Positions 52,691-63,744 of a DNA stretch of 64,000 bases are shown one piece after another. The notes beneath the pieces are model-generated. The model worked only from the letters and a program-made list of their open reading frames with translations, had not been told where the DNA came from and ran no database searches. Origin of the DNA: JAIQET01 sp035542575 (GTDB lineage: Bacteria; Acidobacteriota; Terriglobia; Terriglobales; Acidobacteriaceae); assembly GCA_035542575.1 (NCBI GenBank), contig DATKLE010000098.1, forward strand, positions 38,329 through 102,328, given 5' to 3'. Position 1 is the stretch's first letter, and every line of letters starts with the position of its first letter. Position numbers and translations under genes: made by a program.

Positions 52691-54598
52691 ATGAAAAAAG
52701 GTCAGGTTGTTAAGGCAGTGCTGCTCGGCTTACTGGCCGTGCTCGTGATCCCGATTCAGCTAGCCGCCCAGCATCAGAATGATCAGCATCTCGCGGTGGC
52801 ACAGGAGCAGTCGGCGACGCCGCCGGACACGCAACACCATTCCCGATATCGGCTGATCGACTTGGGGACCTTTGGCGGGCCGCAGAGCTATCTCAACGAC
52901 GAAAATGACGGAAACAATTCGGCAACAGTCCTGAACAATCGCGGGGCGATCGCTGGTTGGGCGGATACGCCGACTCCAGATCCATTTCCAGCATTTTGTT
53001 TTGACGAGGACTGCTTTGTCTCTCACGCATTCCGGTTCCACGCCGGTGTCATGACCGACCTTAGTGCGCTCGCTGATGGCCTGAGCAGTCAGGCCAACTG
53101 GATCAGCGCAAGCGGTCTAGTTGCCGGTGTGTCGCAGAATGGTGAGATTGATCCACTCATTCCGGGTTGGCCAGAGCTTCGTGCTGTGCTCTGGCAAAAC
53201 GGCGGAATCACTGATTTAGGGACCTTGCCAAGCGGTGGATACGAGAGTTTTGCGACGGCGGTCAACAGCCGAGGCCGAGTCGTTGGAGCTGCACTGAATA
53301 CGGTACCCGATGACTTTTCTATGCTCGGTCCTGGTTTTCTTACCACTCAGACACGCGCGTTTCTCTGGCAAAACGGGACGATGCAAGACTTGGGCACTCT
53401 GGGCACCGGTACTGACGCGATGGCGCAATTCATTAACGAGCGCGGGCAGGTTGTTGGATGGTCCTACACCAGTTCGGCTCCAAACACCTCGTGTCCGCTC
53501 TTTCTACCCTTGGCATTGGGTTCTTTCATTTGGGACGAGAAGAATGGAATGAGAGATCTCGGCAGCTTGGGAGGAACCTGCGCAGTAGCGACAGGTGTGA
53601 ACGATCAGGGCATCGTTATCGGCGACAATGTCGATGACAACATGATCGAGCGGGGCTTTTTGTGGCACAACGGTTCAATCCAAGACTTAGGCGGCACGAT
53701 CGGCGGCAGTCAAACAACAGCTGAAGCAATCAATCAGGCTGGACAAGTCGTAGGTATCGCAACGCTTGCTGGAGAGGTTTCCTTCCACACAACCCTCTGG
53801 AAGCATGTGGGCCAGATTACCGACCTTGGAGCGGTGGATCAAGATCCGTGTAGCTTTCCATCCGCAATCAATTCGAAAACTCAGATCGTCGGCGCGTCTC
53901 TTCCTGGCTGTGCTTTTGACAACAACAGTCGCGCTTTTCTTTGGCAGAACGGTTCAATGTTGGACCTAAATGCCTTGATCTCGCCAGGTGCCTCCCTCCA
54001 TCTTCAATGGGCACGAGACATCAACGATCGTGGTGAGATTGCCGGCATTGGGTTAGACGTTGACAATAACTCACACGTTTTTCTTCTTATACCCTGCGGC
54101 GCAAATGATCCCTCAGATTGCCAAGAGGAAATCGTCAGTGCGGGCGGGAATCAACCCAGTGTGGTTTCTCTTACGCGACATCCTCAAGTAGGTAGTCCGA
54201 CGAACTCTGTGTGGCGAATACTCCGGACGCGGCTCGGCTTGGCGCCGCCACTGGTTCCCGGACTTCTTCCTCTGCCGGCATCCGTCACTCGAACTCCAGC
54301 AGCCGGCCTCGCCTCGACACCTGCACCGGCTGCCGCCGGCAGTGACCCAAAGGTCTCGGATGACATGCTAAGCGACCCTATCTTGTCGAAGTATCCAGTG
54401 GGCGGCCTTTGTCTTGTCGACTTCGGCAGCAAAAAGCTGACGGGAATTTGCGAGGGAGCCCAGGCTTTGCATTGCGTATCTAAGCGCGATACCGTCAGGT
54501 GTCCTGCGGGACAAAAGGCCAGAAGGCCAGGATGGGCCCCAATGTGCCCGTTTAGTCTTGCCTACGTGGACGGCGCGAGGAGTTGCACCGCCCAGTGA
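52691..54598 (+). CDS. Secreted HAF-repeat protein
   Basis: A 635-residue exported protein behind GAGGAGGAGAAT. Signal peptide (VVKAVLLGLLAVLVIPIQLAAQ), then about seven HAF-type units of 45-60 residues: alternating DLGTFGG/DLGTLGxG and AxxINxxGQVVGWS, plus AFLWQNGxMxDLG. The C-terminal 180 residues (Pro/Ala-rich, then Cys-containing) differ. HAF repeats are predicted beta-propeller or solenoid surface proteins of unknown role. It diverges from the kinase gene. Confidence 0.82.
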   Translation: MKKGQVVKAVLLGLLAVLVIPIQLAAQHQNDQHLAVAQEQSATPPDTQHHSRYRLIDLGTFGGPQSYLNDENDGNNSATVLNNRGAIAGWADTPTPDPFPAFCFDEDCFVSHAFRFHAGVMTDLSALADGLSSQANWISASGLVAGVSQNGEIDPLIPGWPELRAVLWQNGGITDLGTLPSGGYESFATAVNSRGRVVGAALNTVPDDFSMLGPGFLTTQTRAFLWQNGTMQDLGTLGTGTDAMAQFINERGQVVGWSYTSSAPNTSCPLFLPLALGSFIWDEKNGMRDLGSLGGTCAVATGVNDQGIVIGDNVDDNMIERGFLWHNGSIQDLGGTIGGSQTTAEAINQAGQVVGIATLAGEVSFHTTLWKHVGQITDLGAVDQDPCSFPSAINSKTQIVGASLPGCAFDNNSRAFLWQNGSMLDLNALISPGASLHLQWARDINDRGEIAGIGLDVDNNSHVFLLIPCGANDPSDCQEEIVSAGGNQPSVVSLTRHPQVGSPTNSVWRILRTRLGLAPPLVPGLLPLPASVTRTPAAGLASTPAPAAAGSDPKVSDDMLSDPILSKYPVGGLCLVDFGSKKLTGICEGAQALHCVSKRDTVRCPAGQKARRPGWAPMCPFSLAYVDGARSCTAQ

Positions 54599-54672
54599 GC
54601 CGCCGATGGTTGGTCGCGCCTTGTCCGTCGAGGGGTCCGTGTAGGCAGCATCGTGATTCTGAGGAGGATAAC

Positions 54673-54720
54673 ATGAAAGAGGAACTGGCTCGTCTAACAA
54701 TGCAACCCCGTCCGGCGTGA
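54673..54720 (+). CDS. Possible 15-residue leader peptide
   Basis: GAGGAGGATAAC directly precedes an ATG that opens a 15-codon frame (MKEELARLTMQPRPA). It ends 24 bp before the next gene. The ribosome site is as strong as that of the HAF gene, but nothing shows what the peptide does. It could be a leader or a remnant start. Confidence 0.35.
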   Translation: MKEELARLTMQPRPA

Positions 54721-54744
54721 CCTCCCTGGAGAGGGCGGAACACT

Positions 54745-56556
54745 ATGACGAACGCCATGCAATCTCGGGCTTTGAAGTTTTCGACATTGCTGCCGGCGCT
54801 ACGTGCCGCTCTGGCACTGGCAGTGGCGCTGCTGCCTGTCTCGGCTGCCATCCAGTCGGCGCAGGGACAGACCTTCACTCTACTCCACACTTTTACTGGG
54901 CAATCCGATGGCGCTGAACCGTTCGCAAGTCTGGTCCAGGACGCGGCCGGCAATCTCTATAGCGCCACTGCTTACGGCGGCAACATCAATGCATGCTCCT
55001 CCTCTATCCCGCCGGGGTGTGGGGTGGTGTACAGGCTGGACGCAAATGGCACACAGACTGTGCTTCACACTTTCACCGGACCACCCGACGGTGCCAACCC
55101 CACCTTTACCCTGCTTGTCGATGCATCGGGCAACATCTACGGCACCGCCGGGGGCGGCAGCAATCTCCTTACCTGTTTCGGCGGATGCGGCGTGGTATTC
55201 AAACTGGATTCCCAGGGCAACGAGACGGTGCTCTATTCTTTTACGGGTGGGGCGGACGGCTCGGGACCGGCCGGAACGTTAACTCAGGACGCGGCCGGCA
55301 ATCTCTACGGCACCACCATTGGAGGCGGTGTGCAGAGCGGTTCCTCCGGCTTTGGGGTGGTGTACAAGCTCGACCCATCCGGCCAGGAGACGGTGTTGTA
55401 CAGCTTCACCGGAGCAGCGGACGGAGGCTATCCCACCGGCGGTGTGATCCGGGACGAGGCCGGCAACCTCTACGGCACGGGTTGGGCTGGAGGCGCATTC
55501 AACGATGGAATCGTTTTCAAAATTGACCCCGCAGGCGAGGAGACTGTGCTCTATAGCTTCAGTGGACACTCAGATGGGGGAGCTCCCATGGCCGGTTTAA
55601 TCCGGGATGCGGCCGGCAACCTCTACGGAACCACCGAGGGCGGTGGTCTGAACAACTGCTTCGGGACTGGTTGTGGGGTGGTGTTCAAGCTCGATCCGAC
55701 GGGTAAGGAGACCGTGCTGCACAGCTTCTCTGGGCCTGACGGAGCCCTCCCTGAACTGGCTGGTCTCGTCCTCGACCCGCTCGGCAACCTCTACGGTGTG
55801 ACCTATATCGGCGGCACGACCACCTCAACCTGCCCAATCGGATGCGGTGTCATCTACAAAGTGGATGCCAGCGGCAACGAAACTGTGCTCTACAACTTCA
55901 CGGGTACCACGGACGGGGCCGACCCCAGCGAAACCCTGTTTCTCGACCAGTCGGGCAGTCTCTACGGCACCGCCTTGTTCGGCGGTTCGTCGGACTTGGG
56001 GACAGCGTTCAAGCTGGCCGCGCCTTTCTCGGTTTCCGCCTCGGCGCTCACCCCGAATACGCTGTCCCCGGGTGGGTCGGCTACTTCCACCGTGAATGTA
56101 ACCCCGGCTAGCGGCTTCGGCGACACCGTGACCCTCACCTGTTCAGTACAGCCGTTGCCCGCGCTGGCCCCGACATGCTCGATCAACCCCGCTTCGGTGA
56201 CTCCCGGCACTCCAGCAAAGCTTACGGTGAGCACCACCGGACCGGCCGCGCACGCTTTGCCCTTCGGCACGGGTACGAATGCATTTCTTGCGGCGTGCTT
56301 GCCCCTGATTGGGCTGGCCGTGACCGTTTTTCGTTCCGACTCGAGACAAGAAAAAAGAAGAGCAAGGCTTTCGACGGTGGCACTCATCTGTGTGCTGCTC
56401 GCAGGTTCGGTTTTCGCGGCGTCTTGCAGCAACAGTGGTGGTGGCCTTGGCGCCAGCAGCGGCACTCCGCCAGGAACCTACACCATCCGCGTCACTGGCA
56501 CATCGAACTCCTCCGCCTTGTCGAGTTCCACGACCACCATACTCACGGTTCAGTAA
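54745..56556 (+). CDS. Secreted Gloeo/Verruco-repeat protein with C-terminal anchor
   Basis: A 603-residue surface protein. A signal peptide (LRAALALAVALLPVSAAIQSAQG) precedes nine or ten tandem units of about 40 residues with the pattern AGNLYGTTxGGG....GVVFKLDPxGxETVLYSFTG (Gloeo/Verruco or GloVer repeats, beta-propeller-like). An Ig-like/SPASM-type domain follows (SASALTPNTLSPGGSATSTVNVTP). A membrane helix (FLAACLPLIGLAVTVF) and a second helix with the Cys-containing VFAASCSNSGGG are near the end. Its role is unknown, probably in the cell envelope. Confidence 0.82.
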   Translation: MTNAMQSRALKFSTLLPALRAALALAVALLPVSAAIQSAQGQTFTLLHTFTGQSDGAEPFASLVQDAAGNLYSATAYGGNINACSSSIPPGCGVVYRLDANGTQTVLHTFTGPPDGANPTFTLLVDASGNIYGTAGGGSNLLTCFGGCGVVFKLDSQGNETVLYSFTGGADGSGPAGTLTQDAAGNLYGTTIGGGVQSGSSGFGVVYKLDPSGQETVLYSFTGAADGGYPTGGVIRDEAGNLYGTGWAGGAFNDGIVFKIDPAGEETVLYSFSGHSDGGAPMAGLIRDAAGNLYGTTEGGGLNNCFGTGCGVVFKLDPTGKETVLHSFSGPDGALPELAGLVLDPLGNLYGVTYIGGTTTSTCPIGCGVIYKVDASGNETVLYNFTGTTDGADPSETLFLDQSGSLYGTALFGGSSDLGTAFKLAAPFSVSASALTPNTLSPGGSATSTVNVTPASGFGDTVTLTCSVQPLPALAPTCSINPASVTPGTPAKLTVSTTGPAAHALPFGTGTNAFLAACLPLIGLAVTVFRSDSRQEKRRARLSTVALICVLLAGSVFAASCSNSGGGLGASSGTPPGTYTIRVTGTSNSSALSSSTTTILTVQ

Positions 56557-56697
56557 GGATGAAAGGCCCCCGGTTCAGCCTGCGCTGATTGAGTGGATGG
56601 AGTCCTGCCGGCCGATTCGCAGCCGTGGGGTCGGCCCGATGGACCTGCGACTGCAGAGCAGCGTTTGCCGGCACGCCCGAGCCCCGGCCCGCCGGGT

Positions 56698-56726
56698 TTG
56701 ACCCCCCTCCCCCGCCATGCTATACA
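56698..56726 (+). promoter_or_regulatory. Sigma-70-type promoter for the pyrophosphatase gene
   Basis: TTGACC (56698-56703), 17-bp spacer, TATACA (56721-56726). This is one of the best consensus matches in the window. It would give an unusually long leader of about 220 nt. Confidence 0.6.
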
Positions 56727-56735
56727 ATCTCTTTT

Positions 56736-56779
56736 GCGTCTGGCCGGTCGCGGGGTTTCCCTGTTCCCCAGCCGGACGC
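56736..56779 (+). other. Structured 5' leader hairpin of the hppA transcript
   Basis: GCGTCTGGC pairs with GCCGGACGC (one G-U), and GGGG with CCCC inside the loop. It would lie at the very 5' end of the predicted transcript. It does not match a riboswitch class that I recognise. Confidence 0.4.
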
Positions 56780-56953
56780 GAATATCCGACGCGGCCAAGC
56801 TCAGCACTCCTGTAAAGTCTCGAAGTGGAAGCGTGTTCGGAAGTCCGGCTATGCCCTGTGCTTCATGTCACAGCGTCGGGTATGCCTGATGCCGGAGAAT
56901 GTTGTGCCTAAACACGTGGTCATTCCATAAGCGCTCATTCTGGAGGAATTCTT

Positions 56954-59356
<2,403 letters not shown>

Positions 59357-59468
59357 TCCTAAACCCCACCTCTGTTACTCCGCCCCGGGCAGAAAACCAC
59401 CGTAGGATCATGGTAGGAGCACTGCTGGTTAGCCTCTCCGCTCTGTCGAGTGGAGGCGGGAGCTTCTT

Positions 59469-60146
59469 ATGATCTACCGCGAGACCATGAACAACATCCT
59501 CTCCGGTGGGGCACAGTACAGCCCCGGGGGAGGCGTTGGCGACGCCGAGACCAGCAATGTCGACTACCTGCGCGCTCTGAAACGCGCGCATGAAAAGCCG
59601 GCTGCGGCCGCGCCCACAGCCGCCCCCGCCCCCCGGCAGAACGCCTATCCCCACCCCGACCGCCGCCGCAACCCGCGCTACAAGTGCGAGGGCAGCGCAG
59701 AGTTCCGTATGGAAGGTAGCGACGTGCGCACCTGGGCCACCATCACCGACCTCAGCCGCAGCGGTTGCTATGTGGAGGCGCAGGCTACTTCCCCGGTTGA
59801 TACCCCCGTCAACATGGTGATCGAGGTCGTCGGCATCCGGGCACAAGTGAAAGGCCTGGTGCGCGTGTCCTACCCCTTTCTGGGCATGGGCATCGCCTTC
59901 ACCGATATCTCAGGTCCTGACCAGGCTCTGTTGGATGAGATTCTGCTTCGCCTGGCCAGCACCGTTTCCGTGCCGGTAAATCCGCCGGACGCCAAGCCGG
60001 CAACTCCTGCGGCCCTTGACTTGTCCACCGTCAACGCCGCCGCTACATTGGTGGCCGTGGCCGGGTTCTTCCAGGCCCACGCTACGCTCACCCGCGAGCA
60101 GTTCACCGAACTCATCCAGCGGGACGGCCCCAGATCCCGGCGCTGA
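59469..60146 (+). CDS. PilZ-domain protein
   Basis: A 225-residue cytosolic protein. The PilZ domain (about 55-155) has the c-di-GMP-binding RRRNPRY and DLSRSGCYVE motifs (RxxxR and D/NxSxxG). N-terminal residues are Ala/Pro-rich; the C-terminal 60 residues form a helical extension ending QFTELIQRDG. GGAGGCGGGAG precedes ATG 59469; ATG 59487 is possible. It likely couples c-di-GMP to motility, adhesion or polysaccharide output. Confidence 0.85.
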   Translation: MIYRETMNNILSGGAQYSPGGGVGDAETSNVDYLRALKRAHEKPAAAAPTAAPAPRQNAYPHPDRRRNPRYKCEGSAEFRMEGSDVRTWATITDLSRSGCYVEAQATSPVDTPVNMVIEVVGIRAQVKGLVRVSYPFLGMGIAFTDISGPDQALLDEILLRLASTVSVPVNPPDAKPATPAALDLSTVNAAATLVAVAGFFQAHATLTREQFTELIQRDGPRSRR

Positions 60147-60215
60147 GCGCAAACAGGCTACCCGAGCGCAGTTCGCCGGGTGTAGACTGGTTTTAGCCAG
60201 CCTCGGAGGTGCCCT

Positions 60216-60530
60216 GTGAAACGCCTCCTCTCCGTCCTTCTCGTGGTTTCTCTGCTGCTCCTCTGTTCCGGCTGCGGGAATATCTTCGTTCGTGGAGCCA
60301 TCAACTTCTCCACCGTCAGTGGCTTCGTCAGCATCGTGCAATTGACCACAGTGATGGACGGTGGCAGTTCAGTGCTGGTCACCTTTGTCACCTTCCTCCA
60401 GCAAGGCACGTCCACGACGATCGGCTTCTGCGGGGACCAGACCAGCCAGTTTCCCCTCAACCAGATGGTGACCACCAATTTCAATCCGGGCCAACCCTGC
60501 GCCACACTTATCGTGGTTGTGGTCTTCTGA
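60216..60530 (+). CDS. Small lipoprotein
   Basis: A 104-residue lipoprotein. GTG 60216 follows CGGAGG. The signal peptide ends in the lipobox LCSGC. The mature part is short, beta-rich and hydrophobic (FSTVSGFVSIVQLTTVMDGGSSVLVTFVTF) with two further Cys (FCGD, PCATL) that may pair. No family is recognised. Confidence 0.7.
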   Translation: MKRLLSVLLVVSLLLLCSGCGNIFVRGAINFSTVSGFVSIVQLTTVMDGGSSVLVTFVTFLQQGTSTTIGFCGDQTSQFPLNQMVTTNFNPGQPCATLIVVVVF

Positions 60531-60571
60531 CGTTCCCGCTGGCTGCCGCGCGGCACATTCTGCGGCCGGCG

Positions 60572-60817
60572 CTAATCCAGATCCGGCACTTGAGTCATGT
60601 CTTCCAGCCACAGCTCCACGCCGGCCCGCTGGATGCCCTTCATCACGTTCTGCACATCATGCTGGGGCATGACAATGTGCAATTCCAGGATGGCAACCTT
60701 CCCGTGATCGAGCACGTGCATGGCGGCGTCGGCCAGAAAGATGCGCTCCTCTCCCGAGAAATACCCATCGGGGGTGTCTCCTTCGATGCTGATTCGAACT
60801 TTTCCCTTGGTGTTCAT
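60572..60817 (-). CDS. Small conserved-looking cytosolic protein
   Basis: An 81-residue protein of unknown function. ATG 60817 has GAGAGGGACT directly upstream. It contains beta-alpha elements (KVRISIEGDTPDGYFSGEERIFLADAAMHVLDHG) and an acidic end (GVELWLEDMTQVPDLD). It is downstream of, and probably cotranscribed with, the His-rich membrane protein gene, whose ribosome site is similar. Confidence 0.55.
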   Translation of the reverse strand: MNTKGKVRISIEGDTPDGYFSGEERIFLADAAMHVLDHGKVAILELHIVMPQHDVQNVMKGIQRAGVELWLEDMTQVPDLD

Positions 60818-60923
60818 AGTCCCTCTCGAAATGGCGATAGCAATGGCAAGAGCTCTCCGGCGCGTCAAAGCAACGCCGGAAGACGATCGCCTCAAATCCA
60901 CGAGGCGAAGCTGGCAAGAGAGG

Positions 60924-61217
60924 TCAGTGCGAAGGCGGGGGCCGGACGAACTGCGAGAAATCTTCCTGCCGTGGCTGATGCCAGCCCTCGGGGGACGGCT
61001 GGAACACGCAGATCAGCCCCAGGGTGAGGGCCAGGAGGCCCACCACTGAGGCGCGAAAATCGGGTACATCAGGAGAGTTCGAGGGAGTGCTGCTCGAAAC
61101 CACGCGCGACAGCGAGTGGTGGTGGTGGCGAGGCAGCGCGGGAAACGGCCGCATCCCCACGCCCACCAACAACCCCGTCAGCGTCACAACCAGGGCAAGT
61201 TGGAGGAGCCGGCGCAA
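60924..61217 (-). CDS. Small His-containing membrane protein
   Basis: A 97-residue protein. TTG 61217 is chosen because GAGAGGGACGATA lies just ahead. An N-terminal hydrophobic segment (LLQLALVVTLTGLLVGVG), RHHHHS cluster, a Ser/Pro stretch, then a second helix (ASVVGLLALTLGLICVF). The His cluster may bind metal, but this is speculative. It lies between an epimerase gene (divergent) and the 81-residue gene. Confidence 0.5.
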   Translation of the reverse strand: MRRLLQLALVVTLTGLLVGVGMRPFPALPRHHHHSLSRVVSSSTPSNSPDVPDFRASVVGLLALTLGLICVFQPSPEGWHQPRQEDFSQFVRPPPSH

Positions 61218-61350
61218 TATCGTCCCTCTCGTGACTAGGATGCAACTCAAAAGACCCGCGTTCGGAAAAAAGAATCGCCTTCCAGACCGCCGCTCCCGTT
61301 CCCCCACTGCAGTGCGCAGCCTGCAAACAATCCATTATGATGAACGGCTT

Positions 61351-62295
61351 ATGGCTACCTTTCTTATTACCGGTATTGCCGGCTTCATCGGTTCCGCCCT
61401 GGCCCGCGCCACCCTAGCCCAGGGGAACCAGGTGCGCGGGATTGACAATTTTTCCACAGGCCGGCGCGAAAACCTTGGCGAAATTCTGGATCGCATTGAT
61501 CTCCGCCAAGCCGACCTGCTTGACCTCGCTGCCGCCCACGACGCCTGCCGTGGCGTGGATTACGTGCTGCACGAAGCCGCCATCCCCTCCGTGCCCAAAT
61601 CCGTGCTCGATCCCCTGGGCAGCAACCAGGCCAACGTGGACGCCACCGTCAACCTGCTGATCGCCGCCCGCGACGCCAAGGTCAAGCGCGTGGTCTATGC
61701 AGCCTCGTCGTCCGCCTACGGGGACACCCCTACGCTGCCCAAGCGCGAGGACATGCCGCCCAACCCCATCTCTCCGTACGCTGTGGCCAAGCTGGCCAGC
61801 GAGTACTACATGATTTCCTTCTACCGGTGTTATGGCCTGGAAACGGTTTGCCTGCGCTACTTCAATATCTTCGGCCCGCGCCAGGACCCCACCTCGCCCT
61901 ACTCCGGAGTGCTGGCCAAATTCATCACCCAGATGCTCAAGGGAGAGCAGCCGACTATTTTTGGTGACGGCGCCCAGAGCCGCGACTTCACCTACGTGGA
62001 CAACGCCGTGGACGCCAACCTGCTCGCCTGCCAAGCTCCGGCCACCGAGGTCGCCAGCAAGGTTTTCAACGTCGCCACCGGCCGCCGCGTTGACTTAAAC
62101 GAAACCTTCCGCGTCTTGAAGACGATCATCGGCTATCCCGGAGACGTGAAGTACGCCCCTGAGCGCGCCGGAGACGTCAAGCACTCCCTCGCCGACCTGA
62201 CGCAAGCCGAGAAGCACTTGGGCTACAAACCCAAAGTGGATTTCGAAGAAGGCCTGCGGCGGACGATTGAGTGGTACCGGGGAAACAAGCCGTAG
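61351..62295 (+). CDS. NAD-dependent sugar-nucleotide epimerase/dehydratase
   Basis: A 314-residue extended SDR enzyme. NAD-binding ITGIAGFIGSALA, VDYVLHEAA, catalytic Ser region AASSSAYGD and YxxxK in SPYAVAKL, then CLRYFNIFGPRQDP, FGDGAQSRDFTYVDNAV. It resembles UDP-GlcNAc/UDP-GalNAc 4-epimerases (WbpP type), used for surface polysaccharides. ATG 61351 is chosen; the longer frame upstream overlaps the divergent gene. Confidence 0.88.
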   Translation: MATFLITGIAGFIGSALARATLAQGNQVRGIDNFSTGRRENLGEILDRIDLRQADLLDLAAAHDACRGVDYVLHEAAIPSVPKSVLDPLGSNQANVDATVNLLIAARDAKVKRVVYAASSSAYGDTPTLPKREDMPPNPISPYAVAKLASEYYMISFYRCYGLETVCLRYFNIFGPRQDPTSPYSGVLAKFITQMLKGEQPTIFGDGAQSRDFTYVDNAVDANLLACQAPATEVASKVFNVATGRRVDLNETFRVLKTIIGYPGDVKYAPERAGDVKHSLADLTQAEKHLGYKPKVDFEEGLRRTIEWYRGNKP

Positions 62296-62305
62296 GCAGG
62301 GGCAG

Positions 62306-62334
62306 TTTACATATCCTATACAATGTGATATATT
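62306..62334 (+). promoter_or_regulatory. Promoter of the PIN toxin-antitoxin operon
   Basis: TTTACA (62306-62311), 17-bp spacer, TATATT (62329-62334). The predicted start site, near 62341, leaves only about 5 nt before ATG 62347, so the transcript may be leaderless. Confidence 0.6.
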
Positions 62335-62341
62335 ATAGGAT
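62313..62341. promoter_or_regulatory. Inverted-repeat operator over the PIN operon promoter
   Basis: ATCCTATA (62313-62320) and TATAGGAT (62334-62341) are perfect 8-bp arms, 13 bp apart, flanking and overlapping the -10. This is a likely antitoxin binding site. Confidence 0.55.
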
Positions 62342-62346
62342 GTCAC

Positions 62347-62772
62347 ATGCGAAGGATCGTTCTCGACACCTCGGTCGTGGTCGCTGCACTGCGCACCCGG
62401 CTGGGCGCGGGAAACGCCGTTCTGCGGCTGGTGGCCCAGCGGCGCGTGGTACCCTTGGCCACTCCGCCTCTCTTCCTGGAGTATGAGGATGTCTTGAAGC
62501 GTCCCGAGCATCGCCTGGTTCATGGCCTGACGCCCGAGGCGGTTGACCAATTCCTGGCGGAACTGGCCGCCTTGATCGAGCCGGTCGAAGTTCACTTCCA
62601 GTGGCGGCCCCAGGCCCGCGATCCCAATGACGAAATGGTCCTGGAGGCTGCCATCAATGGCCGGGCAGACACGCTGGTGACCTACAACGTCGCAGACTTC
62701 GCCGCGGCTGCGGAGCGTTTTGGAATTTCTGTGCTGCGGCCGGCTGATCTGCTAAAGAAGGTAAAACCATGA
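62347..62772 (+). CDS. PIN-domain toxin
   Basis: A 141-residue PIN-family RNase (putative toxin of the COG1569 type). Acidic residues: IVLDTSVVVAAL (first Asp), a Glu in FLEYEDVLKRP, and ARDPNDEMVLEAAINGRADTLVTYNVADF (later Asp residues). It precedes its antitoxin gene and overlaps it by 4 bp (ATGA), the reverse of the usual antitoxin-first order. Confidence 0.87.
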   Translation: MRRIVLDTSVVVAALRTRLGAGNAVLRLVAQRRVVPLATPPLFLEYEDVLKRPEHRLVHGLTPEAVDQFLAELAALIEPVEVHFQWRPQARDPNDEMVLEAAINGRADTLVTYNVADFAAAAERFGISVLRPADLLKKVKP

Positions 62773-63014
62773 GCAAAGCTACCTATCCCTTGAAACTTCC
62801 CCTCTCCATCAAGAAGGCTGCCCAGCGGCTCGCCAAAGAAGACGGCGTCTCGTTGAACCAATGGATCGCGGTGGCGGTCGCCGAAAAAGTCGGTGTCGTG
62901 GAAACTGCGGCGGATTTCTTCACCAAGCGCGCCGGAAAGGCCACCGGCGCAGGACTCATGAAGTTTCTGCGCACCGCACCCAAGGGAGTCCCCGAGCCGG
63001 AAGATACGCTCTGA
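62769..63014 (+). CDS. Ribbon-helix-helix antitoxin of the PIN toxin
   Basis: An 81-residue protein. LKLPLSIKKAAQRLAKEDGVSLNQWIAVAVAEKVGVVE is a typical RHH (HicB/Arc-like) domain; the C-terminal half (ADFFTKRAGKATG, LMKFLRTAPKGVPEPEDTL) would contact the toxin. It is coupled to the toxin by a 4-bp overlap and likely represses the palindrome-covered promoter. Confidence 0.82.
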   Translation: MSKATYPLKLPLSIKKAAQRLAKEDGVSLNQWIAVAVAEKVGVVETAADFFTKRAGKATGAGLMKFLRTAPKGVPEPEDTL

Positions 63015-63118
63015 CCACGAGTCTGCCCCATCCTTGTCGTTCCGCCGTTTGGACCGGGCGGGTGGGACGGGTGGCCCACCCTTTCAGGGTTTGTCTTTTC
63101 TTCCGGTTTCGAGACTGT

Positions 63119-63425
63119 GGGTGCCCCGCTCCTTGCGTTTTTTGCAAGGGGCGGGTGCCGGCCCCCCCGATGCCGCCGGCCTCCGGCCACAAACCCATGC
63201 TTCTGCCGCGTCTCTTCCAATATGCGCAACAACAAATCGCGACGCCGCGCCCTCCCCAGCCATGCCTTGCGCTGGTAACAACTGCAGGTAATAAAGTGCA
63301 GGTGTCCGGCGCCATAGTACCGCTTCAGGCCCTGAGGCATGCCCGATGGTAGTGCGGGGCGAAGGGATCGGTCTGTGATGCCGCACACACCCGCCCCTTG
63401 CAAAAGCGCAAGGAGCGGGGCACCC
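63119..63425. mobile_element. REP/RAYT-type element with 38-bp terminal inverted repeats
   Basis: A 307-bp unit bounded by near-identical inverted repeats at 63119-63157 (39 bp) and 63388-63425 (38 bp), each itself able to fold (CCGCTCCTTGC / GCAAGGGGCGG). Between them lies the start of a RAYT gene. It looks like a MITE or REPtron remnant. Confidence 0.72.
63158..63340 (-). pseudogene. REP-associated tyrosine transposase, 5' fragment
   Basis: From ATG 63340: MPQGLKRYYGAGHLHFITCSCYQR then RRRDLLLRILEETRQKHGFVAGG match the N-terminus of RAYT (IS200/IS605-like Y1) transposases, including the HLHF metal motif. Homology is lost after about 55 codons, where the sequence runs into the REP-like inverted repeat. 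The catalytic Tyr region is missing, so it is inactive. Confidence 0.78.
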
Positions 63426-63744
63426 CAGGATGGTTTGTGAGTTAGGATGACGGCTTTAGAGGCGGGCACCCGGCAAGACTCCCAGCTTCGGAGGCCGCAA
63501 GCCTGCGGGGGGACCCGGCACCCCGGCGGCGTGCGAGATTCGGCGGCGCGTGGTTTGCTGATAGATAATACATAGATAAGTTAATTAACTACAAGCTGCC
63601 ATGATGTGGAGCGGTGTCTGTGATGCGGATCACGGAAGGATGTGCCAACGACGCAGGCGCGGAGTCTGCGAAGCGCACCGTTTGGGCCGCGAGGGTCACT
63701 TCCGTCTGTCCCCGAATTTCTCCGAATTTCCGTCCCGAATTTCC
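63426..63744. other. Stretch without recognisable gene
   Basis: About 320 bp between the REP element and the transposase. It includes an AT-rich patch (63560-63595, with TTAATTAA) unlike the surrounding GC-rich DNA. No coding region, RNA or clear repeat was identified. Confidence 0.4.

Larger units (their letters stand above)
56557..56953. other. Non-coding region with hppA promoter and structured leader
   Basis: A 397-bp gap containing the promoter at 56698-56726, a hairpin at 56736-56779 and a leader of about 220 nt. A 12-codon frame (MPCASCHSVGYA, from about 56850) happens to carry a CX2CH motif; I do not count it as a gene. Confidence 0.45.

Noticed and set aside
56593..56889. Frame ending in MPCASCHSVGYA with a CX2CH motif
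   Set aside because: It lies in the hppA leader, has no ribosome site or export signal, and ends right after the motif; probably chance.
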